Assembly: GCA_044226535.1 (NCBI GenBank) | Contig: JBGAGT010000016.1 | Location: forward strand, 37,520 to 101,519 | DNA: 64,000 bases | Reading direction: 5' to 3' | Source of the DNA: VBCG01 sp044226535 | GTDB lineage: Bacteria > Pseudomonadota > Gammaproteobacteria > Burkholderiales > Casimicrobiaceae | Shown: one piece after another, positions 17,562 to 26,772 of the stretch | Position numbering within the stretch: the stretch's first letter is position 1 | Layout: each line of letters starts with the position of its first letter | Notes under the pieces: model-generated | Database searches by the model: none | What the model was told of the DNA's origin: nothing | What the model saw: the letters and a program-made list of their open reading frames with translations, nothing else | Position numbers and translations under genes: made by a program

Positions 17562-18059
17562 TCAGTCCTGGATGGGCTCGAGCTGCGTGCCGAACACGCG
17601 CACGCGATCGCCCGGGAGGAAGCGCGGCTCGTAACCCTGGGTCAGCGAGCGCCTGTTGCCGTCGTCCATGCGCACCACGATCTCCCAGCGCGTCTGCGGC
17701 GCGTTGGAGGGCGTGCGCGCGTAGCCCGCGCCGCCGGCGGCGCCGAGCACCACCATCCCCTCGTTGGAGAACCCCCGCCCGATGGCGAACTGCGTGGTCG
17801 TCCGCCCGGGCTGGCTGGTCGGCGAGTCCATGGTCGCCACGCCGCTGATCGCGCCGATGGAGGTGACCTGCTGCTCCACGCGGTACGGCGCGACGGAAGC
17901 GATGGTCCCGCAGTTGTTGCAGGCGTCGGCGGCACGCGCCTGGCGCAGGGGCACCAGCGTCGCGAGCGCCGCGACCAGCAGCACCGCCGCCAGCCGCAGC
18001 CGGCGCGGCCCGTCGAGGCCCGCGGCGGATGCACGCGCGAAGGGGACGGGGGGCGTCAT
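17562..18059 (-). CDS. SlyB/glycine-zipper-like exported protein, diverged
   Basis: Small exported protein of 165 residues. The signal peptide ends in ARAADA, and a CNNCGTIASVAPYRV motif follows. The C-terminus RWEIVVRMDDGNRRSLTQG...FLPGDRVRVFG matches the end of the SlyB/2TM outer-membrane family (the CxxCG start and RMDDG-GDRVRV end are known traits). The glycine-zipper pair that should lie between is reduced to a Gly/Ala-rich stretch (VLGAAGGAGYA), so membrane insertion is doubtful. Its ATG overlaps the stop of the preceding binding-protein gene as ATGA, and it sits 13 bp before the permease, so it may belong to the envelope operon. Confidence 0.7.
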   Translation of the reverse strand: MTPPVPFARASAAGLDGPRRLRLAAVLLVAALATLVPLRQARAADACNNCGTIASVAPYRVEQQVTSIGAISGVATMDSPTSQPGRTTTQFAIGRGFSNEGMVVLGAAGGAGYARTPSNAPQTRWEIVVRMDDGNRRSLTQGYEPRFLPGDRVRVFGTQLEPIQD

Positions 18060-18925
18060 TCGGGGAGCATGTTGAGGTAGAACATCGCGTTGAGCAGCGG
18101 CCCCGGGCGCCCGAGGTCGCCGAACCAGCGCGCGAAGATGGCATCGATGTCGCCGGACTTGTAGGTCGCCACCAGCGCGCGGTCGAGCGCCAGCCGGAAG
18201 TCCGGGTCGTCGCGCGCCACCACGATCGCATAGGGCTCGTAGGAGAAGTCGTCGCCGACGAACACGAAGGCCGCGGGCGTGTCGCTGCGGCGCAGGAGCG
18301 AGGTGAGCACGATGCGGTCGCCCGCGTAGGCGTCGGCGCGGCCGTCCTGCAACGCCTTCATGCCATCGTCGCCGTTGGCCACGGCGACCAGCGTCGCGTT
18401 CGCGCCGTAGGCCGCGAGCGCGCGCTGCAGCGCGGGCCGCGTGGTGGTGTCGGAGATCACGGCCACGCGCTTGCCGGCCAGGTCGGCGATGCGCGCGATG
18501 CCCACGCCGGCGCGCGCCAGCACGCTGCCGCCGTCGACGTAGATCGGCACCGAGAAGTCGACGCGCTCGCGCCGCGCCAGCGTGATGGTGGTGGTCCCGC
18601 ACTCGGCGTCGACGTCGCCCCGCGCGACGGCGTCGATGCGCATCGAGGCGTCGAGGGGCACCCAGCGGATCGACGGCGGCGCGACCTTCCGCGCGGCGGC
18701 GATGGCCGCGATCGCGCGCTCGCAGAGCTCGACCGTGTAGCCGCGCACCGTGCCGCGCTCGACGAACGAAAATGGTGCGGCCTCGATGCGGTAGCCGAGC
18801 TTGACGTTGCCGGCGTCGACGTGCGCGAGGGCCTTGGAGGCCGACGCGGGCGCCGCAGCGGCGAACGCGGGTAGTCCGAGCGCCAACGTCGTCGCGACGG
18901 CGATAGCCCGCCAAGTGGCCTGCAT
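18056..18925 (-). CDS. Family-3 periplasmic solute-binding protein (amino-acid type)
   Basis: Exported binding protein (SBP_bac_3 fold) of 289 residues with a Sec signal ending AAAAPA. Seen: LGYRIEAAPFSF, RGYTVELCERAIAAIAA, ECGTTTITLARRERVDFSVPIYVDGGSVLAR and VAVISDTTT. No amino-acid permease or ATPase gene accompanies it. Instead it overlaps the SlyB-like gene (ATGA) upstream of the MCE operon. It is a divergent paralogue of the next gene: both end in GRP-x-LL-AlF-LN-IP-type tails (GRPGPLLNAMFYLNMLPE here). Ligand unknown. Confidence 0.88.
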   Translation of the reverse strand: MQATWRAIAVATTLALGLPAFAAAAPASASKALAHVDAGNVKLGYRIEAAPFSFVERGTVRGYTVELCERAIAAIAAARKVAPPSIRWVPLDASMRIDAVARGDVDAECGTTTITLARRERVDFSVPIYVDGGSVLARAGVGIARIADLAGKRVAVISDTTTRPALQRALAAYGANATLVAVANGDDGMKALQDGRADAYAGDRIVLTSLLRRSDTPAAFVFVGDDFSYEPYAIVVARDDPDFRLALDRALVATYKSGDIDAIFARWFGDLGRPGPLLNAMFYLNMLPE

Positions 18926-19045
18926 GCGAGGACCCGCTGCGCGCGGGCGAAATCGGGATGCGATCGAGTGTAGCACGCGCGATCGTTGGGTTAAGATGCG
19001 TGCCGCGGCGCAGCAACGGCCGCGCGCCCATCGGAGACCTTCGCC

Positions 19046-19912
19046 ATGCATGCCAAGCTGCCGCTCGCCATCGCGGCCATGCTCGCGCTCGCCACGTCGA
19101 GCGCGCTCGCGCAAAAGAGCGCACCCGACACCCTCGCGCGCATCAAGGCGGCGCAGCGCATCAACGTCGCCTTTTCCGGCGATTCGCCGCCGTTCTCCTC
19201 GGTGGGCGCCGGCAACCGGCCTGCCGGCTACTCCATCGACGTCTGCCGGCGCGTGATCGCCTCCATCGGTGTGTCCGTTGGCATCCCCGAGCTGCGCGTC
19301 GAGTGGATGGTGGGGACGGTCGCCGAGCGCCTGGCGATGATCGAGTCGGGGCGCGCCGACCTCGACTGCGCCAACACCTCGGAGACGCAATCGCGCCTCG
19401 CGCAGGTCGACTTCTCCAACCGCGTGTTCATCGACGCCGGGGGCCTGCTGGTCAAGGGCAGGAGCCGCATCGACCGCCTCGCGGACCTCACCGGCAAGCG
19501 CATCGGCGTGATCGCCGGCACGACCACCGAGGCGCACCTCGCCGAAGCGCTCAAGGCCGGCGGCGTCAGCGCCAGCGTGGTCACGGTGCGCGAGGGCCCC
19601 GAGGCCTCGGCGATGCTCGAGGCGGGATCGCTCGACGCCTTCGCCAGCGACAAGATCAAGCTGGTGGGCCTCGCGGCCGCCGCCAACGACCCCGACGCGT
19701 TGCGCCTCCTGCCCGACGACATCTCCTTCGAGCCCTACGCGTTCGCGCTCGCGCGCGGCGACGCGTCGATGCGCCTCGCCGTGAACCGCGGGCTTTCCGA
19801 TCTTGCCACCACCGGCGAGTTCGACGCGATCTTCCGGCGCTGGCTTGGGCAGTACGGCAGGCCCTCGGGGCTGCTCGCCGCGCTGTTCCACCTGAACGCG
19901 ATCCCGCGCTGA
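19046..19912 (+). CDS. Family-3 periplasmic solute-binding protein, paralogue of the divergent gene
   Basis: Exported SBP_bac_3 protein of 288 residues with a Sec signal ending SALAQ. It has VAFSGDSPPFSSVG, AGYSIDVCRRVIASI, DCANTSETQSRLAQVDFSNRVFIDAGGLLVKG and IGVIAGTTTEAHL. The tail GRPSGLLAALFHLNAIPR mirrors its divergent neighbour. GGAGA precedes the ATG at a normal distance. It ends 7 bp before a BMP-type ABC ATPase gene, so the two are probably co-transcribed even though family-3 binding proteins normally serve a different transporter class. Ligand unknown. Confidence 0.88.
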   Translation: MHAKLPLAIAAMLALATSSALAQKSAPDTLARIKAAQRINVAFSGDSPPFSSVGAGNRPAGYSIDVCRRVIASIGVSVGIPELRVEWMVGTVAERLAMIESGRADLDCANTSETQSRLAQVDFSNRVFIDAGGLLVKGRSRIDRLADLTGKRIGVIAGTTTEAHLAEALKAGGVSASVVTVREGPEASAMLEAGSLDAFASDKIKLVGLAAAANDPDALRLLPDDISFEPYAFALARGDASMRLAVNRGLSDLATTGEFDAIFRRWLGQYGRPSGLLAALFHLNAIPR

Positions 19913-19919
19913 CGCGGCG

Positions 19920-21419
<1,500 letters not shown>

Positions 21420-21471
21420 GCGCGACGGGCCGCCCCGGGCGCGAATCGGTCGCGGCGCGGGGCGAAATCCC

Positions 21472-22566
21472 GTGAGCGCGCACGCCTGGTCGCTGCCGCG
21501 GCTCGAGCCGCGCGCACGCGCCTCGCGCACGGCGATGTGGCTCGCGCCGCTGGCGGCGATCGCCGCGACCGTCGCCTGCGGCTTCGTGCTGTTCGCGCTG
21601 CTGGGACGCGACCCGCTGCACGCGCTGCACGCCTTCTTCGTGGCGCCGCTGGCGACGCGCTACGGCGTCGGCGAGTGGCTGCTGAAGGCGAGCCCGCTGG
21701 CGCTGATCGGCACCGGGCTCGCGATCGGCTACCGCGCCAATGTCTGGAACATCGGCGCCGAGGGCCAGCTCATCGCCGGCGCCATCGCCGCCACCGCCGT
21801 CGCGCTGGCCATCGACGGCGCGCCGCGCGCCGTGGTGCTGCCCGCGATGCTGGTCGCGGGCGCCGCAGGCGGCATGGCCTGGGCCTCGGTGCCGGCGTAC
21901 CTCCGCACGCGCTTCGGCGCCAACGAGATCCTGGTGTCGCTGATGATGGTGTACATCGCCACGCTCCTGCTGTCGCTGATGGTGCACGGGCCGATGCGCG
22001 ACCCCGAGGGCTTCAACTTCCCGCAGTCGCGACTTTTCGCGGCCTCGGCGCTGATGCCGAAGCTCCTCGAGGGCACGCGGCTCAACGCCTCGGCGCTGCT
22101 CACGCTGGCAGTGGTCGGGGCGGCGGCCGTCTTCACCGCCAGGAGCTTCGCAGGCTTCGAGATGCGCGTCGCGGGCCTCGCACCGGCGGCGGCGCGCTAC
22201 GCCGGCGTGCCGCCCGCGCGCGTGGTGTGGCTCGGCATGCTGATCGGCGGCGCCTGCGCCGGCGTCGCCGGCGTCGGCGAGGTCGCGGGCCCCATCGGCC
22301 AGCTCGTGCCGGCGGTGTCGCCGGGCTACGGCTTCGCGGCGATCATCGTCGCCTTCGTCGGCCGGCTCGAGCCCGTCGGCATCCTGCTCGCGAGCCTGCT
22401 CATGTCGCTGCTCTACCTGGGCGGCGAGTCGGCGCAGCTCGAGCTCAAGCTCCCGTCCTCGATCACCGGGCTGTTCCAGGGCGCGCTGCTGTTCTTCCTG
22501 CTCGCCGCCGACGTCAGCATCCACTACCGCCTGCGCTGGAAGTCGCGCGCGGCGCGGCCGGCCTGA
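21472..22566 (+). CDS. BMP-type ABC importer permease 1
   Basis: Inner-membrane permease of the BPD_transp_2 family (YufP/NupP-like), with about ten predicted membrane segments in 364 residues. Hallmarks are IGYRANVWNIGAEGQLIAGAIAATA (split by family knowledge), RFGANEILVSLMMVYIA and GYGFAAIIVAFVGRLEP. I chose GTG 21472, because residues encoded upstream are Arg/Pro-rich and unconserved. The gene begins 53 bp after the ATPase and its stop overlaps the next start (TGATG). Confidence 0.92.
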   Translation: MSAHAWSLPRLEPRARASRTAMWLAPLAAIAATVACGFVLFALLGRDPLHALHAFFVAPLATRYGVGEWLLKASPLALIGTGLAIGYRANVWNIGAEGQLIAGAIAATAVALAIDGAPRAVVLPAMLVAGAAGGMAWASVPAYLRTRFGANEILVSLMMVYIATLLLSLMVHGPMRDPEGFNFPQSRLFAASALMPKLLEGTRLNASALLTLAVVGAAAVFTARSFAGFEMRVAGLAPAAARYAGVPPARVVWLGMLIGGACAGVAGVGEVAGPIGQLVPAVSPGYGFAAIIVAFVGRLEPVGILLASLLMSLLYLGGESAQLELKLPSSITGLFQGALLFFLLAADVSIHYRLRWKSRAARPA

Positions 22567-23486
22567 TGGATACGCTGGTCAACCTCGTGCTGCTCACCCT
22601 CGCCGCGGGCACGCCGCTGGTGATCGCCGCGCAGGGCGAGCTCGTCACCGAGAAGTCCGGCGTGCTGAACCTCGGCGTCGAGGGCATGATGCTGGTCGGC
22701 GCGATGGCGGCCTTCGCCGTCGCGGTGGACAGCGGCCACCCCTGGCTCGGCGTGGTCGCCGGCATCGCCGCGGGTGCCGCGATGTCGCTGCTGTTCGGCC
22801 TGCTGGTGCTGACGCTGCAGGCCAACCAGGTCGCGTCCGGCCTCGCCTTGTCGCTGTTCGGGATCGGGCTCTCGGCCTTCGCCGGCCTGCCCTATGTCGC
22901 TCAGGTGGTCGACCCGATCCCGGCTGTCGACCTGCCCCTGCTGACGCGCCTGCCGGTGGCGGGCCCGCTGCTGTTCGCGCACAACCCGCTGGTCTACGCC
23001 TCGATCGCCCTCACGTTCGCGGTGCAGGTCTTCCTGTTCCGCACGCGCGCGGGGCTCGTGCTGCGCGCCATCGGCGAGGCACCCGAGGCCGCGCACGCGA
23101 CGGGCCACCCGGTGATCCGGGTGCGCTATGCCGCGGTGCTGTTCGGCGGCGCCTGCGCGGGCCTCGCGGGCGCCTACCTGTCGCTCGCGTTCACGCCGCT
23201 GTGGAGCGAGGGCATGACGGCTGGGCGTGGCTGGATCGCGCTCGCGCTCGTCGTGTTCGCCACATGGCACCCGTGGCGGGTGCTCGCCGGCGCGTGGCTG
23301 TTCGGCGCCGTCACGCTGGCGCAGTTCCAGGCGCAGGCGGCCGGCGTGGCCATCCCCACCGAGCTCCTGGCGATGCTGCCCTACGCCGCCACCATCGTGG
23401 TGCTCGCGCTGATCAGCCGCGACGCGGCGATGATCCGGCGCGCCTCGCCCACCTCGCTCGGCAAGCCTTTCCACGCCGACGACTGA
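22566..23486 (+). CDS. BMP-type ABC importer permease 2
   Basis: Second permease (YufQ/NupQ-like) of 306 residues, which pairs with permease 1 to form the channel. It begins MDTLVNLVLLTLAAGTPLVIAAQGEL and contains TEKSGVLNLGVEGMMLVGA, the typical signature, plus GMTAGRGWIALALVVFATW near the end. The start overlaps the previous stop by one base. The binding-protein gene follows after about 96 bp that include a TACAAT element, so the binding protein may also be made from its own promoter. Confidence 0.92.
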   Translation: MDTLVNLVLLTLAAGTPLVIAAQGELVTEKSGVLNLGVEGMMLVGAMAAFAVAVDSGHPWLGVVAGIAAGAAMSLLFGLLVLTLQANQVASGLALSLFGIGLSAFAGLPYVAQVVDPIPAVDLPLLTRLPVAGPLLFAHNPLVYASIALTFAVQVFLFRTRAGLVLRAIGEAPEAAHATGHPVIRVRYAAVLFGGACAGLAGAYLSLAFTPLWSEGMTAGRGWIALALVVFATWHPWRVLAGAWLFGAVTLAQFQAQAAGVAIPTELLAMLPYAATIVVLALISRDAAMIRRASPTSLGKPFHADD

Positions 23487-23582
23487 CGGCGCTCGCGCTA
23501 CAATCCGCGCCCTGTGGCCGCCCGCGCCTCCCGCGCCCGCACCGCCACCTGCCACCCGCTACCCCGTCGCCCGGAGATCCCG

Positions 23583-24668
23583 ATGAAACGCCGCTCGCTC
23601 GTCCTCGCCGCCACCGCCAGCGTCCTCGCCGCGCTCGCCCTCCCCGCGCCCGCCCAGGCGCCTTCGCAGCCGCTCAAGATCGGCTTCGTCTACGTGAGCC
23701 CGATCGGCGACGCCGGCTGGACCTCGCAGCACGACATGGCGCGCAAGGAGATGGAGGCAGCGCTCAAGGGCAAGGTCGTCACGCAGTACGTCGAGAACGT
23801 GCCGGAAGGCCCCGACGCCGAGCGCGTGATCCGCGAGCTCGCGCAAAAGGGCAACCAGCTGATCTTCACGACCTCGTTCGGGTTCATGAACCCGACGATC
23901 AAGGTCGCGGCCGAATTCCCCAACGTCAAGTTCGAGCACGCCACCGGCTACAAGACCGCGGCCAACGTCGGCACCTACAACGCGCGCTTCTACGAGGGAC
24001 GCTACCTCGCCGGCATCGTCGCGGGGCGCATGACCAAGTCCAACGTCGCGGGCTACGTTGCGGCCTTCCCCATCCCCGAGGTGGTGATGGGCATCAACGC
24101 CTTCGCGCGCGGCATGCGCAGCGTCAACCCGAAGGCCGAGGTCAAGGTGGTGTGGACCAGCAGCTGGTACGACCCGGGCAAGGAGCGCCAGGCCGCCGAG
24201 ACGCTGATCTCGCAGGGCGCCGACGTCGTCACGCACCACACCGATTCCACCGCCGTGGTGCAGGCCGCCGAGGCCAAGCACGTGTGGGCCGTCGCCTACC
24301 ACAGCGACATGACCAAGTACGGCCCGAACGCGCAGCTGACCGCGGTCACGCACGTCTGGGACCAGTACTACATCAAGACGGCGCAGGCGGCGCTCGGCGG
24401 CACCTGGAAGCCGACGCAGGTCTGGGGCGGCATCAAGGACGGCATGATCAGGATGGGGCCGTTCAACAAGGCCGTGCCGCAGGCCGTGCGCGACGAGGTG
24501 AAGAAGGCCGAGGGCGACATCGTCGCGGGCAAGCTCTCTCCCTTCATGGGCCCGCTCAAGGACAACGAGGGCAAGGTCCGGCTTGCCTCGGGCGCGATGA
24601 CCGACGAGGCGCTCAACAAGATGGACTTCTACGTCGAGGGCGTGCAGGGCAAGCTGCCCACCAAGTAG
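23583..24668 (+). CDS. BMP-family ABC substrate-binding protein
   Basis: Periplasmic binding protein of the PnrA/Med (BMP) family, expected to bind a nucleoside-like ligand for the upstream importer. The Sec signal MKRRSLVLAATASVLAALALPAPAQA is typical. The mature start KIGFVYVSPIGDAGWTSQHD and the motifs ERVIRELAQKGNQLIFTTSFG and GYKTAANVGTYNARFYEGRYLAG mark the family. The ATG at 23583 sits behind a GGAGATCCCG ribosome site; an open frame upstream to 23514 lacks a signal-like sequence. Length is 361 residues. It ends six bases before a hairpin repeat that may stop transcription. Confidence 0.93.
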   Translation: MKRRSLVLAATASVLAALALPAPAQAPSQPLKIGFVYVSPIGDAGWTSQHDMARKEMEAALKGKVVTQYVENVPEGPDAERVIRELAQKGNQLIFTTSFGFMNPTIKVAAEFPNVKFEHATGYKTAANVGTYNARFYEGRYLAGIVAGRMTKSNVAGYVAAFPIPEVVMGINAFARGMRSVNPKAEVKVVWTSSWYDPGKERQAAETLISQGADVVTHHTDSTAVVQAAEAKHVWAVAYHSDMTKYGPNAQLTAVTHVWDQYYIKTAQAALGGTWKPTQVWGGIKDGMIRMGPFNKAVPQAVRDEVKKAEGDIVAGKLSPFMGPLKDNEGKVRLASGAMTDEALNKMDFYVEGVQGKLPTK

Positions 24669-24673
24669 CCGCC

Positions 24674-24702
24674 GTCATCCCCGCGAAAGCGGGGACCCAG
24701 CC
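24674..24702 (+). repeat. 29-bp dispersed palindromic element, left copy
   Basis: Begins GTCATCCCCGCGAAAGCGGG and ends ACCCAGCC. The core folds as CCCCGC, GAAA tetraloop, GCGGGG. It starts six bases after the BMP binding-protein stop codon and could act as that operon's terminator. An exact reverse-complement copy lies at 25050-25078. Confidence 0.85.
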
Positions 24703-24707
24703 GTACC

Positions 24708-24860
24708 GCAACGGTATTGCGTCGGTCCGCGCAAACATGCGTTGCGGTATTGCGTCGATGCGCGCAAACATGCGTCGTGCGTTGCGGTATTGCGTCGACC
24801 CGCGCAAACATGCGTCGTGCGTTGCGGTATTGCGTCGACCCGCGCAAACATGCGTCGTCG
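24708..24860 (+). repeat. 40-bp tandem repeat (minisatellite), three full copies and one partial
   Basis: Full units at 24741-24780, 24781-24820 and 24821-24860 start GTTGCGGTATTGCGTCGA and continue with CGCGCAAACATGCGTCGT; a partial unit precedes at 24708-24740. Units differ by only one to three bases and directly abut with no spacers, so this is a tandem array and not CRISPR. Such an array is prone to copy-number change by slippage. Confidence 0.9.
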
Positions 24861-24878
24861 CCTCCATCGGCGAAGCGT

Positions 24879-25227
24879 GCGACGGCCACCGGGGCTCGGT
24901 CCTCGCGATGACCCCGGCTGCGGGCCGAGCCCCGGCGTCCGCCGCGCCGATGGAGACGACGACGCAAGCTTTGCGGCTTCCGGCGATACCGTTGCCAGTG
25001 GGCTGCCCGGATTTCACGACGTTCGCGCGATTTGCCGTGACGCGCCGAAGGCTGGGTCCCCGCTTTCGCGGGGATGACACGCGATCACCGCGATCTACGT
25101 GAGCAAGACCCGCGCGGGAGTCGGCGGGAGCCGCAATCGTGGCGGCCCGAGCGCATCGGCGCGACGGACGTCGGGGCTCGGACCGGAGCCGGGGTCATCG
25201 CGAGGACCGAGCCCCGGCGGCCGTCGC
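24879..25227. repeat. 41-bp inverted repeat pair inside the island
   Basis: The arm at 24879-24919 (starts GCGACGGCCACCGGGGCTCG) is the reverse complement of 25187-25227 with a single mismatch. The arms are 267 bp apart and straddle the right-hand copy of the 29-bp element, so two different inverted pairs interlock. Confidence 0.85.
25050..25078 (-). repeat. 29-bp dispersed palindromic element, right copy
   Basis: Exact reverse complement of 24674-24702 (reads GGCTGGGTCCCCGCTTTCGC then GGGGATGAC on the plus strand). Together the two copies form terminal inverted repeats around a 405-bp segment that has no coding capacity. Confidence 0.85.
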
Positions 25228-25242
25228 CGCTTGCCGATGTGC

Positions 25243-25311
25243 GACAGGCCGCTGCGATTGCGCAGCTGCCGCACTACCCCTACCCCGACAGGCCGCTGCG
25301 ATTGCGCAGCT
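25243..25311 (+). repeat. 25-bp direct repeat, two copies
   Basis: GACAGGCCGCTGCGATTGCG plus CAGCT occurs at 25243-25267 and at 25287-25311. Each copy contains the small hairpin GCTGCG-ATT-GCGCAGC. Confidence 0.8.
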
Positions 25312-25331
25312 CGTGCCCTACCACGCGTTAA

Positions 25332-25361
25332 GGCTGGGTCCCCGCGTTCGCGCAGGATGAC
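25332..25361 (-). repeat. Imperfect third copy of the 29-bp palindromic element
   Basis: Reads GGCTGGGTCCCCGCGTTCGC then GCAGGATGAC, differing from the right copy at 25050 mainly in the loop and second stem arm. It lies seven bases downstream of the aldehyde dehydrogenase stop codon (that gene runs leftward). Confidence 0.7.
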
Positions 25362-25368
25362 GCCGGCG

Positions 25369-26772
25369 TCAGGTGTTGAACCGGCGCAGCAGCGCCAGCA
25401 CGCGCTCGAAGCGCTTCCCATAGGGCGGGTGCAGCCAGTGGGTGAACGCGACGCGCGGCTGCAGGAACACCGCCTTGCGGTGCGTGAAGGCGAGGAAGCC
25501 CGCCTCGCCGTGGTAGGCCCCCTGCCCCGAGGGGCCGATGCCGCCGAACGGCAGCTCCGGGTGCGCGAAATGCATCAGCGTGTCGCCGACGGTCGCGCCC
25601 CCCGCCTGCGTGGCGCGCAGCGCCGCCGCGGCGGCGCGCCGCGCGCCGAAATAGTAGAACGCGAGGGGCCGTGGCCGCGCGGCGACCCGCGCCAGCGCCT
25701 CGGCCTCGCTGCCGGCACATTCGATCGGCAATAGCGGCCCGAAGATCTCCTCCTGCATCAGTGCCATGCCGTCGTCGACGCCGACCACCAGCGTCGGCGG
25801 CATCACGCGCGAGCGGGGGTCCGCCGCCGCCAGCGGCACGACGCGCGCCCCCCGGGCCTGCGCGTCGGCGAGCAGCGCCGCGAGGCGCTGGTGGTGCCGG
25901 TCGCTGACGATCGCCGCGTAGTCGCGTGCGTAGCTCGCTGGGGGGTACAGGCGGGCGACCGCGTCGCCGAGTGCCGCGACCAGCGGCTCGCGCAGCGCCT
26001 CGGTGCACAGCACGTAATCGGGCGCGATGCAGGTCTGGCCGGCATTGAGCCACTTGCCGGCGGCGATGCGCCCGGCCGCGAGCACGAGGTCGGCCTGCGC
26101 GGTGACCACCGCCGGCGACTTGCCGCCGAGCTCGAGCGTGACGGGCGTCAGGTTGCGTGCAGCTGCGATCGCCACCTCGCGACCGACGGCGGTGGACCCG
26201 GTGAAAAACAGCTGGTCGAAGGGCAGCGCGCAGAATGCGCGGCCCACCGCGGCATCGCCCTCGGCCACCGTGCACTCGTCGGCATCGAAGGCCTCGGCGA
26301 TGGCCGAGGCGAGCAGCGCCGACACCTGCGGCGTGATCTCGGAAGGCTTGATCATCACCCGGCATCCCGCGGCGAGCGCCGCGACCGCGGGCGCGAGCGC
26401 GAGCTGCACCGGATAGTTCCAGGGGCTGACGATGCCGGCGACGCCGCGCGGCTGGCGCAGCACGCGCGCGACCCCGGGCTTCAGGTGCCAGGGCGTCGCC
26501 ACGCGCTCGTCGCGCATCCACCGGGCGAGGTGCCGCCCGGCGTGCCGCGCTTCGGCGGCGACGACGTACAGCTCGGCGAGGCGGGTCTCGGCGGAAGGGC
26601 GGCGCCCGAAATCGGCGGCGACGGCGTCGACGAACTCATGCTCGCGCGCCGCGACGATCGCGCCGATGCGCGCGACGCGGTCGCGACGCGTGCGCAGGTC
26701 GGGCCAGGGTTCGGCCGCGAAGGCCTGGCGCTGGGCGCGGAAGGCGCCTTCGAGCGCGGGCGCGCCGGTCAC
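25369..26772 (-). CDS. Class-3-type aldehyde dehydrogenase (coniferyl-aldehyde dehydrogenase-like)
   Basis: NAD(P)-dependent aldehyde oxidation, probably cytosolic or membrane-associated as in class-3 ALDHs. At 467 residues it lacks the long N-terminus of typical 490-500-residue ALDHs. Seen: IVSPWNYPVQLAL, VMIKPSEITP, FFTGSTAVGREV, LELGGKSPAV (general-base Glu214), GQTCIAPDYV (nucleophile Cys248) and QEEIFGPLLPI. The preferred substrate is unknown; fatty or aromatic aldehydes are likely. Its GTG start overlaps the patatin-gene stop (GTGA), placing it third in the TIR-like/TPR, patatin, ALDH operon. Confidence 0.93.
   Translation of the reverse strand: MTGAPALEGAFRAQRQAFAAEPWPDLRTRRDRVARIGAIVAAREHEFVDAVAADFGRRPSAETRLAELYVVAAEARHAGRHLARWMRDERVATPWHLKPGVARVLRQPRGVAGIVSPWNYPVQLALAPAVAALAAGCRVMIKPSEITPQVSALLASAIAEAFDADECTVAEGDAAVGRAFCALPFDQLFFTGSTAVGREVAIAAARNLTPVTLELGGKSPAVVTAQADLVLAAGRIAAGKWLNAGQTCIAPDYVLCTEALREPLVAALGDAVARLYPPASYARDYAAIVSDRHHQRLAALLADAQARGARVVPLAAADPRSRVMPPTLVVGVDDGMALMQEEIFGPLLPIECAGSEAEALARVAARPRPLAFYYFGARRAAAAALRATQAGGATVGDTLMHFAHPELPFGGIGPSGQGAYHGEAGFLAFTHRKAVFLQPRVAFTHWLHPPYGKRFERVLALLRRFNT

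Larger units (their letters stand above)
24669..25368. repeat. 700-bp intergenic repeat island without a credible gene
   Basis: The longest gene-free stretch in the window. It holds nested repeats listed separately: a 29-bp inverted pair (24674-24702 and 25050-25078) bracketing 405 bp, a 40-bp tandem repeat, a 41-bp inverted pair (24879-24919 and 25187-25227, one mismatch), a 25-bp direct repeat, and a third imperfect copy of the 29-bp element at 25332-25361. Short reading frames here are translations of the repeats (for instance recurring R-N-T-A-T/M-R-R-A-L-R strings) and show no gene character. Confidence 0.85.

Noticed and set aside
18056..19912. Complete amino-acid ABC importer
   Set aside because: Both binding proteins are of the amino-acid type, but no HisM/GlnP-type permease or GlnQ-type ATPase is near. 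The ATPase that follows belongs to the BMP/sugar class.
24708..24860. CRISPR array
   Set aside because: The 40-bp units directly abut with no unique spacers, and no cas genes are present. It is a tandem repeat.
24674..25078. Insertion sequence or MITE with terminal inverted repeats
   Set aside because: The 29-bp arms are exact, but no transposase frame and no clear target-site duplication flank them. It is kept as a repeat, not called a mobile element.
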